Assembly (NCBI GenBank): GCA_963966185.1
Contig: CAWZYM010000094.1
Span: forward strand, 441,001 to 505,000
Origin: Rhabditoides inermis
Lineage: Eukaryota > Nematoda > Chromadorea > Rhabditida > Rhabditidae
DNA: 64,000 nucleotides
Reading direction: 5' to 3'
In this document: positions 47,735 through 63,090 of the stretch, in pieces
Position numbering within the stretch: the stretch's first letter is position 1
Layout of the letters: every line of letters begins with the position of its first letter
The notes under the pieces: generated by a model
The model's input: the letters and a program-made list of their open reading frames with translations, nothing else
Database searches by the model: none
Told to the model about the DNA's origin: nothing
Made by a program: the position numbers and the translations under genes

Positions 47735-48554
47735 ATGTCTGAGGGGTGAGTTTGTATGCTTGTGTATTAAATTCTTTTTGTATTTTGTTATTGCCTTTAG
47801 GTCTGGGCAGGAGAAATGCGTTAGTACGCTTTATCTCCAATCCCTAATTGGCTAAATCAATTTGTGTTTTAATCCCAGACGATCGGTGCTATCACCTCGT
47901 TTGTTTCATGCCTCACAAACATTTAAACAAACATAAATCTCATGTAAACATTTGTATTTTAGATTATTTTTTTTGTTACAGAGATGAGGTGAAGATTGCC
48001 CCGGCCGCCGCCGCGCCCGCCGTCATGGACGTCCAGACCGCCCTCAAGGCTGCTCTGCGTTCCGCCAACTACGCTGACGGACTCGCCAAGGGACTTCATG
48101 AGGCCGCCAAGGCTCTTGACAAGTAAGAATTGTTGTTAACTTTATTAGATATCGCCAACAGATCTGGGCAAGGAGTTGTGTGAAAAATGCGATATCCAAA
48201 TCTCTGTTCGGCTAGATTAGTGATGTATTAATCCCAAACTGAACTCTCTGTGTTCTGTTTGTTTCATGCCACATCTACATTTTCAGGCGTGAGGCTCACT
48301 TCTGCGTTCTCGCCGAGAACTGCGACGAGCCCATGTACGTCAAGCTCGTCGAGGCTCTGTGCAAGGAGCACGGAATCCCCCTCATGAAGGTCGCTGACAA
48401 GAAGATCCTTGGAGAGTGGTGCGGTCTTTGCAAGTACGACAAGGAGGGAATCCCGCGCAAGGTTGTGGGATGCTCGTGCGCCGTCGTCAAGGACTTCGGA
48501 AACGAGGAGCAGGCCAAGATCGTCCTCCAGCAGTACTTTGACTCCAAGAAGTAA
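47735..48554 (+). CDS. rps-12: 40S ribosomal protein S12 (eS12)
   Basis: Three exons (47735-47745, 47982-48122, 48287-48554) give 139 residues, the normal eS12 length. Landmarks are [60 protein letters not shown] and [10 protein letters not shown]. Exon 1 codes only MSEG before the donor. Codon use is strongly biased to C/G-ending codons, as expected of a highly expressed gene. Both introns contain a homologous structured element of about 120 nt (separate entries). It is followed 185 bases later by the PAPS transporter gene on the same strand, an operon-like arrangement. Confidence 0.97.
47802..47922 (+). ncRNA. candidate intronic H/ACA-like snoRNA, RPS12 intron 1
   Basis: The element begins TCTGGGCAGGAG and ends CATGCCTCACAAAC, with ACA three bases from the end. 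A 5' hairpin (GGAGAAATGCG / CGCTTTATCTCC) precedes GGCTAAATCA, where AAATCA fits box H (ANANNA). A 3' stem-loop ACGA-GGTG-CTAT-CACC-TCGT follows. It aligns with the element in intron 2, which keeps the same stem with different bases. No guide target was assigned. Confidence 0.55.
48162..48280 (+). ncRNA. candidate intronic H/ACA-like snoRNA, RPS12 intron 2
   Basis: It begins TCTGGGCAAGGAG and ends TGTTTGTTTCATGCCACATC, with GGCTAGATTA at the box H position (AGATTA fits ANANNA). The 3' stem-loop AAACtGAAC / GTTCtGTTT is the counterpart of the intron 1 stem with compensating differences. The element ends close to the splice acceptor, which is tighter than usual for an intronic snoRNA. Confidence 0.5.
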
Positions 48555-48739
48555 TTTGTTACTTGTTGGATAAAAGTTGTTACTGTTTCATTCTGTGCGA
48601 GTTGTGATTGAAAATGTTAGGATCCATTTCAATATCTTACGTGGTCAATCGATCGTTGCCTATCGGGAGGCTGAATGAGATTACGATCTATCCTGGTTCA
48701 GTGTTTGCTGGTCCGCGTGGCTAGGCGCATTGTTCGGCA

Positions 48740-50217
48740 ATGCTTCCTACCACTATCAACGACCAGCGAGAGAAGGTCTACATTGTAGGATACGATATTA
48801 CTCATGCGTGAGTTTCTGTTAGTTATATCGTACTTCCTTTGTTTGCAGTCCCTTCTGGTTCCAATTTACTTCTCTGTGTACTGCAATCTTCGTTTTCTAT
48901 CTGGGATATGGATACATGCAGGTTTTGTTAATTTTTGAAGCTGATTTTTAATCGTAGTTAAGGAGCTCATCTTCAAGCTCGATGGCATGAAACCGTTTGG
49001 ATGGTATCTCACTCTTGTCCAGTTTGCCATATATAGTGGCTGCGGATACGTGGAATGCCGCATTGGCGGAGAAACTGAACGAAGGTGAAATCATGAATGT
49101 ATTTATGTGTATGCATATTTTATAGATTGCCAATGAAGGTTTACTATTTCCTGGCATTCTTCACGGTCGCTACGATGGGTCTCTCCAATGCATCTGTTGG
49201 CTATCTGAACTATCCTACACAGGTGGTTAATATAGTTGTAACGGTATTCCACACCCACTTTCAAGGTTATCTTCAAATGCTGTAAACTCATTCCCGTCTT
49301 GATAGGTGGAATTCTGATTCAAGGAAAACGTTACGGTTTCTTGGACATTTCGGCAGCAGTGTTGATGAGTATAGGTGAGATTACCTTATTTTAAAATGCT
49401 AAGTATCTAACATTCGTGTTCAGGTTTGATCATGTTCACGCTCGCGGACAGCGAAGTGTCGCCTGTGTTCGACCCACGAGGCTACATTATGATAGGAGGA
49501 GCTCTCCTCGCCGATGCTGTCATCGGAAATATTCAGGAGAAGAATATGAAGAAATACGGAGGAAGCAGCAATGAGATGGTTGGTCTCATATTATTATAGT
49601 AAGGTAATTGTTTGCATTAAAGGTGTTGTATTCATACTCGCTCGGATCGGTCTACATTTTTGCGTACTGTCTACTGAGCGGCGAGCTGTTCGATGCTATG
49701 AGTTTCTTCTGGAAGGTGAGTGTAATAAAATATTAAATGTAATTATAATGTATATGTGTAGCACCCGTGGGACACGTACGGCTATGCGCTCATCTTCGGC
49801 GGTCTGGGCTACGCCGGAGTGAACGTAGTTCTTACACTCATCAAGCTCAGCGGAGCTCTGGTTGCCGTTACCGTCACCACCTTCAGAAAAGTAAGCTATA
49901 TTGTTGAATGTAAATATCGTAAGAGGTTTCTTACAGGCTCTCACGATCACTCTCTCGTTCATTCTTTTCTCCAAGCCATTCACAGTGGACTATTTGTGGG
50001 CTGGACTCGTTATCCTCTTTGCCATATACCTCAATCTCTATTCGAAGAACAAGGCGAAGTGGGTTGTTTGCAGTGATTTTTGTACTTTTCTTCATATACG
50101 AATCGTAATACTACTATATTTTGTATATACAGGTGGGATCCGCATATCCAGTTGTTCTTCCGTCGTCTTATCGGTCACGCTGTGGTCAGTCAAACTCCTC
50201 GTCAGCAACTCATCTAA
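48740..50217 (+). CDS. pst-2: SLC35B3-type PAPS transporter
   Basis: SLC35B transporters carry the sulfate donor PAPS from the cytosol into the Golgi/ER lumen for sulfation of glycans and proteins. The family pattern is clear: FYLGYGYMQELIFKLDGMKP, FGWYLTLVQFAIYSGCGYVE, RRLPMKVYYFLAFFTVATMG, LSNASVGYLNYPTQVIFKCC, KLIPVLIGGILIQGKRYG, GGALLADAVIGNIQEKNMKK, LSGALVAVTVTTFRKALTIT and PFTVDYLWAGLVILFAIYLN, making about ten hydrophobic helices, with the C-terminus SQTPRQQLI. The start ATG lies downstream of a CTAG acceptor-like site 13 bases earlier. It lies 185 bases after RPS12, matching the rps-12/pst-2 neighbourhood that I recall in C. elegans. Confidence 0.92.
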
Positions 50218-50586
50218 GTACACTTTATTTATTATTTCCGTTAGTATTAATTTATATACATGCTGCAATTATGTGATCTAGTTCCTTGTTCGTTTTGTGA
50301 ATGTGTGTGGGTACCCTCGCTTTTATGGGATGGCTGTGATTATTTGTGACGTCTTTACGACCGCGACCGCGTTTGATTAGCATAATCTGTGATAGGTTTG
50401 CCGTTGCCTCTCTCCTGTGTCTATGCGACAATTTGTGATAAACAACATAATTTATTTATGAACATAATGTGTGAATTTGTGTACAAATCATCAATTGGCT
50501 TCGAAAGGGATAACAATTTGCGGTAGGGGTAGGGGATGGTATCTGTACAGAGTGATTGGGTGGGCACATGACAGGCAGGTGGGATA

Positions 50587-51167
50587 TCAGACGGCGGCAG
50601 CATCGGCCTCGGGCCGCGGCGTGCGAGGCATCTCGATGGACGATGGCGCGTCGAGCATAGTCTCGCAAGGGTGCACGACAATGGAGGGAGTGCAGCAGCC
50701 AGACGGCGTCGAACCACCAGAGTGCAGCTCATATCTGTATAATAAATTTTTGACAAAAAAAAGAGAAACTCTGAAACTCACTTCTCATCGACGGCGAACG
50801 AAGCGAGGCGAGCCATCAGATCGAAGTTGCACACAACAGGAGCCATTTCCTGTACAGGGAGATGAATGAATGAGGTGGGAATTGTGTTTGTATACCTCTG
50901 TTTGTTCCCATCCGACCGGGGGCGAGCAGGGAGGCGAAATGAGGAACTGCTTCTCAAGCGGCGGAGGAGAGAGGTGCGAAGTCGCAGAGTTGAGAATCAC
51001 GCGCTGAAAACACACGTACTTGTAGCCTACACTATGCGTTCTATGAGGTTATCGTATTGCACGCCAGTAGTAATCTAGACAGCTCATCTTCTCCCCGACC
51101 GGACGCCGCCCGCAGAGAGTGCACGTGAGAAGGGCGTGCAGAGGAAAGGAAGGGATAGGGACAGAGG

Positions 51168-51218
<51 letters not shown>

Positions 51219-53563
51219 TCACCGGGCGGCAAGCCCAAGCAATCCCCCCCCCCTGCCCTCTTCACCCTCGTCGTGTGAAGTGCACGTTGATAATTGTTGT
51301 GCATCTCACATGTATTCACCAAGCATTGTCTTGCAATCGCATAAGTCTTTTTCCTCTCCTAGTCCAAACTTCCCTCCCTTGAGTGAATCGCAGCGGATGA
51401 GGGAGGGAGCCAAAAGAAAAGAGTGCACACCGGTCAATGCATTCCCTACGCAGAGCCAATTCCAGCACCACGCCGAGAGAACAATCGCAATGTAGGAGTG
51501 GGTGGAATAAGTGGCATAAGTTCGAGGTGAGGTGAGATGGGGGATATAACCGAGTGAAGGGCGTCATCAGCCAGCTTGCGAGTACACACGCTGACGTCAA
51601 TCCGTCCGCCATGTGTCGCCGCAGCGAACAAAGCAACACTAAGAAAAACGTGTCCAAAAATACCGCGTGATCGGTGTTTGCCTTAGGATACTGGACATCT
51701 CTCACGCTGCAGCATGTCTTCAGCAACGCACGCCATACCTACCCCAAATGGTTTCGTGTTTCTCGAGTAGCAAGTTGCCATATTTCACTTATCAAATAGA
51801 TGGGCCGGAATCCCACGGGCCGGCATCAAAACAACGCTATAGAAGAGGGATGGGGGAAGAAGCACCGACGCCATCCAATCTGGCCGATGAGCGATGAAAA
51901 GAAACACTTTGGGGATTGGGAGGAGGAAAAACGGGCGATGGGGGGGGGGGGACGCGACGCCTTCTTGTCTCGTACCCGCACGCACGCATTGCATTACTCC
52001 TTTCGCTCTCTTCTGCGTACCCCGCAAGACGCGTTGACGAACATAACTCAATCAGTGCACTGCGAAATTTAAGCAGACACACACACACATGGTGACAGTG
52101 GTCGGTCTCGCTTTTGCAACCTGGAGGCGCTTGCAAATCTCCTGGGAGAGAGCGCGCGGGTTCAATTAGAGAAAGTGTACTAAGAATGAATCCAAGCAAA
52201 GAACATTTTGTAGTGAGCATGTCTAAATCGTACCTGTGCGAGGAATGCCTTGAGTTGTGTTCCCTGGAAGGAGAACTGCTGCACTATCAACTTGGCCGCC
52301 ACCGCGTTTTCGGGAGTGGAGAAGACGACTCGAACCCTGAAACACACACACATACTCTTCTGACGGTGAAAGGCATCTCTCGGTCAGCCATAAGCAATGC
52401 GTGTGCGAGTCGACGACGTGCGTCGCACGCATTTTCGAGTAGCCTCGTCGCTATTTTCGTGTGCCCACTACGCCTTATCGGGCTGACGTCTGCGAGCGAG
52501 TGACGCAGATGCGGGCCCTCTCTGCTGCACACGACCCCACACTGATAGCGTCTTCCCTGTCCATGCGGTGTTCCGTTCTTCGACCCTCCCGCTCCCCGCA
52601 CTATCTGCACCCAACACTAATCTAACTAATTACGATGTCGCCGCGATACTTTTCTGCGTATTTGTTATTCTGGTCTCTCGCTCTCGCAGACTGATGATGT
52701 AAAGAACATGTTCGGGAAGGTGGTGTAATCGAGTATAACGTAACAATATGCTAATGAGCCATCGCCAGAAATAGACACCGGCGTATGACGGGCGGCAATT
52801 CGAATCCGGCATGGGGAAGCCGCGACATCACCACCGCCGCACATCATTACGCACAGAGGGGACGAAAATAGAGACGGCAACGACACAAATAGGCCGCGCC
52901 GGGCGGGCATAGAGAGATTACTACGAGACCACGCACACACACCGCGAGACCGAGTCCAAGTACCATACAACTCTAGCGCCTACATTACCACTTAATCTAC
53001 CTGTAATCGCGGCCAGGATTTTAATGACGCCGGAGCGGAGAGGGCGCTCACACGCACATCATCACCACCACACAAAAACGATCACTTGTCTCAACGGCAG
53101 CGGCCGCGGCGGGAGCAGCATACTACTTTGACGTCAATAGGCGCGGTGGAAAAGTGCAGCAGCCGGCGCATTATGCATGTGCGGACCGGGGGAACAATCG
53201 CATCTCTGTGCATGCAGCAACATATGCAATGAAGGGAAGGGGAGTTCACCTTTTGAAGGAGCGCAGGAAGTCAAAGTGCGCATCCGCCTCGATGTCATTG
53301 AACAGCTGCGAGAAATTGGAGCGGGAAGCGGGGTCCGAGAATACCTCAAAGAGCAAACAAGTCAGCACAAGTAGCACCGAAATAGACGCACTCGCAAACA
53401 CACGATGTGGTCGGTCGTGCAAGTGTAACGGATATGCTAGAATAGAGAGACGCACCTCCTCGGGCACTTGTGTGACGATGATGCTGTTGGGAAGTTCATC
53501 CTTGCTGCCCGGCTGGCCGTAGATGCGGCCACCCTCGTTGTTCTCTATGTTCTCCACCTCCAT
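50587..53563 (-). CDS. rcan-1: calcipressin / regulator of calcineurin (RCAN)
   Basis: RCAN binds and inhibits the phosphatase calcineurin. The exon at 53456-53563 (MEVENIENNEGGRIYGQPGS...IIVTQVPEE) starts an RRM-like fold, continued by VFSDPASRSNFSQLFNDIEA (about 53254-53349) and RVVFSTPENAVAAKLIVQQF (about 52225-52345). The exon at about 50897-51003 carries the family signature FLISPPCSPPVGW. The last exons are MAPVVCNFDLMARLASFAVD and a tail with PSIVVHP and PRTPRPEA. The start follows the only sensible N-terminus, although the frame is open upstream to 53650. Two introns exceed 0.9 kb and contain CT tracts and no genes that I can support. It converges on the PAPS transporter gene. Confidence 0.9.
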
Positions 53564-54179
53564 TGTATGTTCTGGAACCAAGACAACTGATGAAACGATG
53601 TTACGAAACGCAAATCCGCGAAAGTGTATTAAATACGTAATAAATAGCATATAGAGACGAATCGCATAAGAATTGTATAGAGAGACTCGCTATACAACAA
53701 TAATTATGCATAACTGTGACGGCTACTCGCAGCATGCAGAGAGAAAGAGGCAGAGAAGAACGTCGGGGTGAGTGAGAAGGCGGGGCATGGGGCGATGCTG
53801 CGTCTCTGCCCACTCCCGTCACTCTGCGCTCTCGCCTCCGATCAATTGCGACGAGTGAAGCTCCTACTCATACAGCTGTCCACTCTACCAACTACAAAAT
53901 AATATGCGAGACAAAGTCAATCAAACATATGTGAGTGTGAGGTGCGGAAAATGCAACATAGGACACGGGTGGCCGAAATTCAGAGTGCGCAATGCGTTGC
54001 CTCATACCACTCGCTATTCTCTTTTCTACAGTAGAGCTACTGGATATTTCCTCGAAAATCACTCTCGATCACAATTTCGTGACATACTTGATAATTGATG
54101 ATCGCATACTGATCGCTACCAGAGGGTGAGTCATGAGTGATCTGCTTATTATTCAAATGTGTAGTTTAGCGAGATACTG
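53564..54179. promoter_or_regulatory. divergent region RCAN / TSP1-repeat gene
   Basis: About 615 bases between head-to-head genes. A signal-peptide exon of the downstream gene may lie here but I could not identify one with confidence. Short open frames show no homology. Confidence 0.35.
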
Positions 54180-56303
54180 ATGTACTCCTTGGATCTCGCC
54201 TATCTCGATTCAGCATCTTTTCACGACCGATGTCCACAGGAGATTCCAGTGAGTACAGGTTTCATAGGAAGTATACGACTGTTCCAAAAACGAACACCGG
54301 TATAAACACATCGGGTATTTATCGCATAATAATCGCATTCGTTCTGAGTTCTGACCCTAACACCCGGTGCATTTACGCAATATGTGAACACGGGTGAGAG
54401 ATCGGTGAGCCCTGCAGATTATTCGCATCGACACGCGGAACAAAGTGTTCTCTTTGCAGGACGCATGTTCCCAGATGTCAATGGCCCGAGTCGAAGACAG
54501 TGTCGTGATCTGTCCGGCGTACGTTGCGTGTTTCACCAGAGAGCTGTCGAACCTATCATCGGAGGCGCGCCCGCTTTTCAACGCGACGCTCCCATTGGGA
54601 TCGCGAATGGCGCACCTCGACGGTCACTTCTACGTAGTAGACGAGAGCGGGGTGGTGAGGGTGGACGCTGAAGGGGTCACCCGCACAAGGGAAGAATGGA
54701 CTCCGCCAGGTGCGTGTTGCATTTTTGACTCCTTCATTTCCCAGATACATGCACAACCGCATTCCATTTAGACTCGCGTTTCCATCCTGCCCTGTTCGCA
54801 AGGCGCAATCACGTGCATGCACTCTACAGTGCATCTCAACAGGTTGACACACACTCTCTCACTTATTAGTCATTGTCGTTCAGTTCCACCTTCTCTCGCT
54901 CTCTTCGTCTGACAGTGGCACATGGAGTGGGAGACGGCGCCACTTCTCCGAGCACTCCACGTTCCCCATCCGCCCCTCCCTCTCTGCCTACCACTCCTCC
55001 CACGTCTCCACCCACCACCTAACAATCGTCGGCGACACCGCCCTCTGCATCCATGATCTCGACCGTAATCACTCCAACACCATCGCACTCGACAACACTG
55101 AAGGGTAAGGGGCACACGTCATCTAGAATTCCCTTCTCTAGAATCTGGCGTCTCCACGACGGCTGGCTATTGCGTGTGCTGCCGAACGCGCTGCAGTGGT
55201 GGCAGATCAGTGATGTGAATGGGAATGGGAAGGCGTGCGTGCGCAGACTCGACTCACACCACATTCAACAGCCACTGGACGCAGTCGTCGCGGGACAGGT
55301 GAGCATGCCCATCTCATTGCCACTCTCCTCCGTATAGTCGACTTGGAACCCACATGCCACTCTGCCAACGGCTTGTGGCTGGTGCGGCTAAATCTTACAG
55401 CATCGGTGGCATATAGAGTTTTTCTTTACTATAGAGCCTACTGCTGTTCTCGGCGCGCTCGATCGCCGTCTACCCCCTCTCCCCGCCCACTTCCCTCGCA
55501 CACTGTCCATCCGCCGAGTGGAGCGAGTGGATAGCGTGTGGCGCGTGCGAGTGTCGCATGCGAGGCGACACGCTGTCGGTGGAGGTGAGCGCCTTTCCTT
55601 CTTCCATCATCCTTTCCGTACTCTAGACCAACTGTCCCACCACCTCTACCTCTTCCACTCCCGCGGCCCTGCCAGAATTTCTGTGGAACGACTGGACAGC
55701 CTGGTCGCCATACGAACCATGCAACTGCGGGCAGCAGCTCACGAAACGGTACGATCCTCTTCCATCATCTCTCTCTCTCTCTCTCGCCACTTCTCATTTA
55801 CAGTACCCGCCGGTGTCTCGGCGCGCAATGCGCCGGCTGTTCGATAGAATACTCCGCATGCAACATGACCTGTTCGGTGACCAAGAGATGGGGTGTGTGG
55901 ACAGAGTGGACATCCGCCTCGCCTCTCCCTCCCCGAACACGATACAGGCCATGGTGCACTCAACGCTCACAGGGCATCAAGAAACAGACAGAGAGGAGAA
56001 GCCATCCCTATGAAGGTACGCTCTTTACCCCTCTCCTCGCAGCTTCCCATTACAGAGTGGTCACCGTGGCAGTCTTCTCCTCACTCTGCCTCCACTCGTT
56101 TCCGCATCCGCTCGTCGGTGGAGATACAGGGCCAGTGTCCCTCCTGCTCCTGTCCCCCCTGTGGTCGCTGGCTGGCCGTCGTCTCCTGCTCCTCTCTCCT
56201 CATTGGATTCATTATCCACTGCATCATTCACACATGCTGTCAATGTAAAAAGAAAAAAGACAAACCGAAATACTACTATGGCAGTTTGTACAGTGGACCG
56301 TGA
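54180..56303 (+). CDS. single-pass membrane protein with thrombospondin type-1 repeats
   Basis: Nine exons join in frame to 499 residues: 54180-54248, 54460-54709, 54772-54842, 54884-55104, 55142-55298, 55435-55584, 55627-55748, 55804-56015 and 56056-56303. The first half looks like an extracellular beta-rich domain (CPQEIPDACSQMSMARVEDS; HLTIVGDTALCIHDLDRNHS; IWRLHDGWLLRVLPNALQWW). Then come degenerate TSP1 modules marked by WSEWIACGACECR, WNDWTAWSPYEPCNCG, WGVWTEWTS and EWSPWQSS. A membrane helix follows (WLAVVSCSSLLIGFIIHCII), then a KKKKDKPK stop-transfer and the tail YYYGSLYSGP. This topology suggests a guidance or adhesion receptor. No signal peptide is seen at ATG 54180, so an upstream exon is likely. 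AATAAA overlaps the stop codon. Confidence 0.75.
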
Positions 56304-56308
56304 ATAAA
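56303..56308 (+). terminator. AATAAA polyadenylation signal overlapping the stop codon
   Basis: The A of TGA (56301-56303) is the first base of AATAAA. It implies an extremely short 3'UTR between the converging TSP1-repeat and DHX15 genes. Confidence 0.6.
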
Positions 56309-56546
56309 TCACATTACTAGCTAATTATATTTTTCGACATTTTGTTTGTCACAAACACAACAATTGAGAATAGAGAGGCCGTAATAACAATGCATACAGT
56401 ACACATAATGTCAGCTAATACGAACACACACTCGAACAAAATCAACAACGGTGGAACATTTGAAATGAATTCAGAATTGGAAAGTGTAAAGTGGTGGGAC
56501 CGAATACCGGAGTGTTGAGAAGGAGAAGGGTGCACCCAAGCAGTGC

Positions 56547-59956
<3,410 letters not shown>

Positions 59957-60013
59957 ACCTAAACAATATATTTCATCAAAAGAATGCGCATTCAAAAAAA
60001 AAAAACGCAATAT

Positions 60014-60038
60014 AAACAACAACAACAACAACAACAAC
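60014..60038 (+). repeat. (AAC)n microsatellite
   Basis: About eight AAC units in the DHX15/UQCRC1 divergent spacer. Confidence 0.8.
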
Positions 60039-60315
60039 ATGGATGGGGCGGCGGGGGAGCGGAGGGTCTCAATCGTTATTTCGATATACCGCCTATTTCT
60101 TCACTACGTTATTCGAAATAATTCAAAGCATTTCATCATGGCCCTGACACGATTGCCTGGGTACGATATCATTGCGGGCTGTCTGAATAGTGGTTATTTT
60201 GTAAGTTTACACGCAAAAGTTGTTTATTGTTTGTTTATATGTACATTTTGTTGTCAGGTGTTAGTTCTAAGAACCGTCATTGTTTACAGGAACTTGTTGG
60301 TAACTGGCTAAACAC

Positions 60316-62532
60316 CATGGCCCTCCGATTCGTCGCTTCCTCGACTCTCCGCCCCGTTCTCAACGGACAGGTTGGTTAACTATTGTTAATATCTAAATGA
60401 ACCAAAACTGGTTGAATGTATTTTTTGTTGAACTTTTACAGCATGATATGGTTGATTTATTGTTTACGTTATACCGTACAGGTGCGCAATGCATCGACCG
60501 CTACCAAGGAGGTCCTTGCTAACGCCCCCGCCGTCGAGGTCTCGAAGCTGAAGAACGGCTTCCGTGTTGCTTCGGAGGACAACGGAAAGCCCACCGCCAC
60601 TGTGAGTCTTGCGTTAAATTACAATGGTTTTATCTTTGTTTTGTAGTGTGATAGTATATGTGGTAGTTTCGCATTGTTCATTTCAGTTTGCAACATATTT
60701 CAGGTCGGAGTGTTCATCGAGACTGGATCTCGCTACGAGGATGAGTCCAACAACGGTGTTGCTCACTTCCTTGAGCGCATGGTGTACAAGGTAAGAACTC
60801 ATGTTTACGGTAGTTGTTTATAGCTGTCCTTTAAGGGAACTGGTCAGCGCTCGCAGGCCCAGCTCGAGCAGCAGCTTGAGTCTATTGGAGCCAAGCTCAA
60901 CTCCGAGACTGGCCGCGATAAGTCCGGATTCTATGTCCAGGCTGCCGCCGGAGATGTCGAGAAGGGTACGATATGTCTGATGTATTTTTTTCGCTGTATT
61001 GTCTATTTGATCTTGCACATTCTTTTGTGTTAGTATAAATTTGGTGTTCAGTTGTTGACATCCTCGCCGATGTTCTTCGCAACTCCAAGCTCGACAACTC
61101 CGCCATCGAGGCTGAGCGTCAGGTATGTTTTAATCGATTTGTCATCTAAACGATATAACGATGAGTGGATTCAGGTGCTCCTTCGCGAGCTGGACGAGTC
61201 CGATGACAACCTGTCCGGCGTTGTCTTTGACAACCTCCACGCCGCTGCATTCCAGGGAACTCCCCTCGCCAAGAGCGCCCTTGGAACCACTCAGTCCCTC
61301 AAGGTAATTTATTGTAGTATGTAGTTTCTCGATTCATTGTTTGACGTTATTTTCCAGAACATCACTGGTCAGCAGCTGAAGGAGTGGATGGAGGATCACT
61401 ACAGGCCGGTCCGCATGGTTCTGTCCGCCGTCGGAGGTGGTTGCGATCACGGAAAGCTCGTGCAGCTCGGAGAGAAGTACTTCGGAGATCTCTCCAACGA
61501 CTACCCCAGGAAGATCCCGCAGGTATTTTTTTTAAATGTGTTTATCACAGTATCATGTATATATTGTTGTCTTACAGGTATCCGGCATCCGCTTCACCGG
61601 ATCCGAGTTCCGTTACCGCAACGACAACATCCCTCACATGTATGGAGCTATCGCCGTCGAGGTTAGTCTAATAAAAATATTATTTTCTCACTTTCTTTTT
61701 ATTTTAGGGTGTCGGTTATGCTCACCCCGACAACCTTGCCCTGCGTGTCGCCTCGCAGGTGGTTGGACAGTGGGACGTGACCCACGCCTCCCTCTACAAC
61801 GCCCCGTCCCGTCTCACCCAGAAGATCGGTCACGGACACGGACTCCATCTCTACAACAACTTCAACATCAACTACAAGTGAGCTTCCAATATGATACTTG
61901 ATTTGAGACAAATTATGACCCTTTATTAATCATTCCATATATTTGTATTGTTCGTTTTCAGGGACTCGGGTCTGTTCGGTATCTACTTCGTTGCTGACGG
62001 ACATGATCTTGCCGACTCCACCGGAATCGTCAAGTCTGTCCAGAAGGTGGGTTTTTTAATAGATTTGTTAATTCCCAACTGGCTTGAATCTATTCTATGT
62101 TATTTTTTGCAGGAGTGGAAGCACATGTCGTCGGCTGTTGATGATGCCGAGATCGAGAAGGCGAAGAACCAGCTGCGCACTCGCTTCTTCCAGGCTGTCG
62201 AGACCAACACCCAGAAGGCTGCCTTCAACGCCAAGGAGGTACGCAGTAATTGAAATTATGATTTTAATGATTGTGTTACAGCTGCTGTACACCGATTCGG
62301 TCCGCTCCCTTGCCGAGGTCGAGGAGGCTATTGCCAAGATCACCAAGAACGACGTGCGTGAGGCCGTGTCTAGGAACGTCTACGACCGTGACGTCGCTTG
62401 CGCTGGAGTCGGTGAGTCATTCATTGCCTGTATGTGCCTTGGATGTGTACTTATGTTTATATCATAGGCCGCACTGAGGCTTGGCCCAACTACGCTGCCG
62501 TGCGCTACGGCATGTCCCATTGGAGGTTGTAA
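60316..62532 (+). CDS. ucr-1: mitochondrial complex III core subunit 1 (UQCRC1)
   Basis: This is the core-1 subunit of cytochrome bc1 (M16 peptidase family). The N-terminus [23 protein letters not shown] is a typical mitochondrial targeting peptide. Landmarks are [86 protein letters not shown] and [14 protein letters not shown]. The C-terminal core domain continues to [11 protein letters not shown]. The ancestral zinc motif HxxEH is HFLER here, so metal binding should be lost, as is usual for structural core subunits. Ten or more short introns. Strong C/G-ending codon bias fits high expression. AATAAA at 62655. Confidence 0.95.
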
Positions 62533-62654
62533 GCGGGAGGCTGTCAGTCCACCGACTCTTCCTTCGAACGCGCACTACACTCGAATGTCTATAACTAGAA
62601 CGTACGCGTGTAATATTACTTTATAGTGGTTAGAGTGATTGATTGAGAGTAAAG

Positions 62655-62660
62655 AATAAA
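62655..62660 (+). terminator. AATAAA polyadenylation signal, UQCRC1
   Basis: Hexamer 123 bases after the UQCRC1 stop. Confidence 0.65.
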
Positions 62661-63090
62661 TATTTTAAAATTGTTGGATACTTGTGCGTGTGAATGTGCA
62701 AACGTTGAGGCGAAGGCTCAGGCCGTACCGGGAGAAGTTTGTTATTGCTGTTGTTGTCCGCTCGACGCAGTATGATTCTTTGTTGAGCGGAGTCTCCTCG
62801 AATGCTCCCGATCAATCAGCTTCTTTCCTTTTATTCCTCTGTCTAGACTAGACGCCCCCTCTCTATTTCGCAATTCTACATTTCTAGTCACTCCGCCTAT
62901 ACAATATACCTCCCCTATTGCTCTCTTTTACATTTTTTTGTTGACTAATTTTACTTGTTTCACTGCTTTTCAATACTCTATTCTGTATTTACACGGATGA
63001 GTGTTTCATTTCTATTTGTGTATTACTCATTTCTATTTGTGTATTACTCGTACGTTGTCAATTTCTCATTGTTGATGTGTTTTGTTGCAG

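Noticed and set aside
48200..48230. C/D-box snoRNA from GTGATGT and CTGA in RPS12 intron 2
   Set aside because: The boxes are only about 14 bases apart and not shared with the intron 1 homologue; H/ACA layout fits both better.
52775..52815. TTCGAATCC reminiscent of a tRNA T-loop
   Set aside because: No A box or cloverleaf could be found upstream. It is a chance match in the RCAN intron.
55320..55534. Frame VDLEPTCHSANGLWLVRLN as a coding exon of the TSP1-repeat gene
   Set aside because: It cannot be joined in frame to the next TSP1 exons. An acceptor at 55434 gives a continuous frame with the WSEW module.
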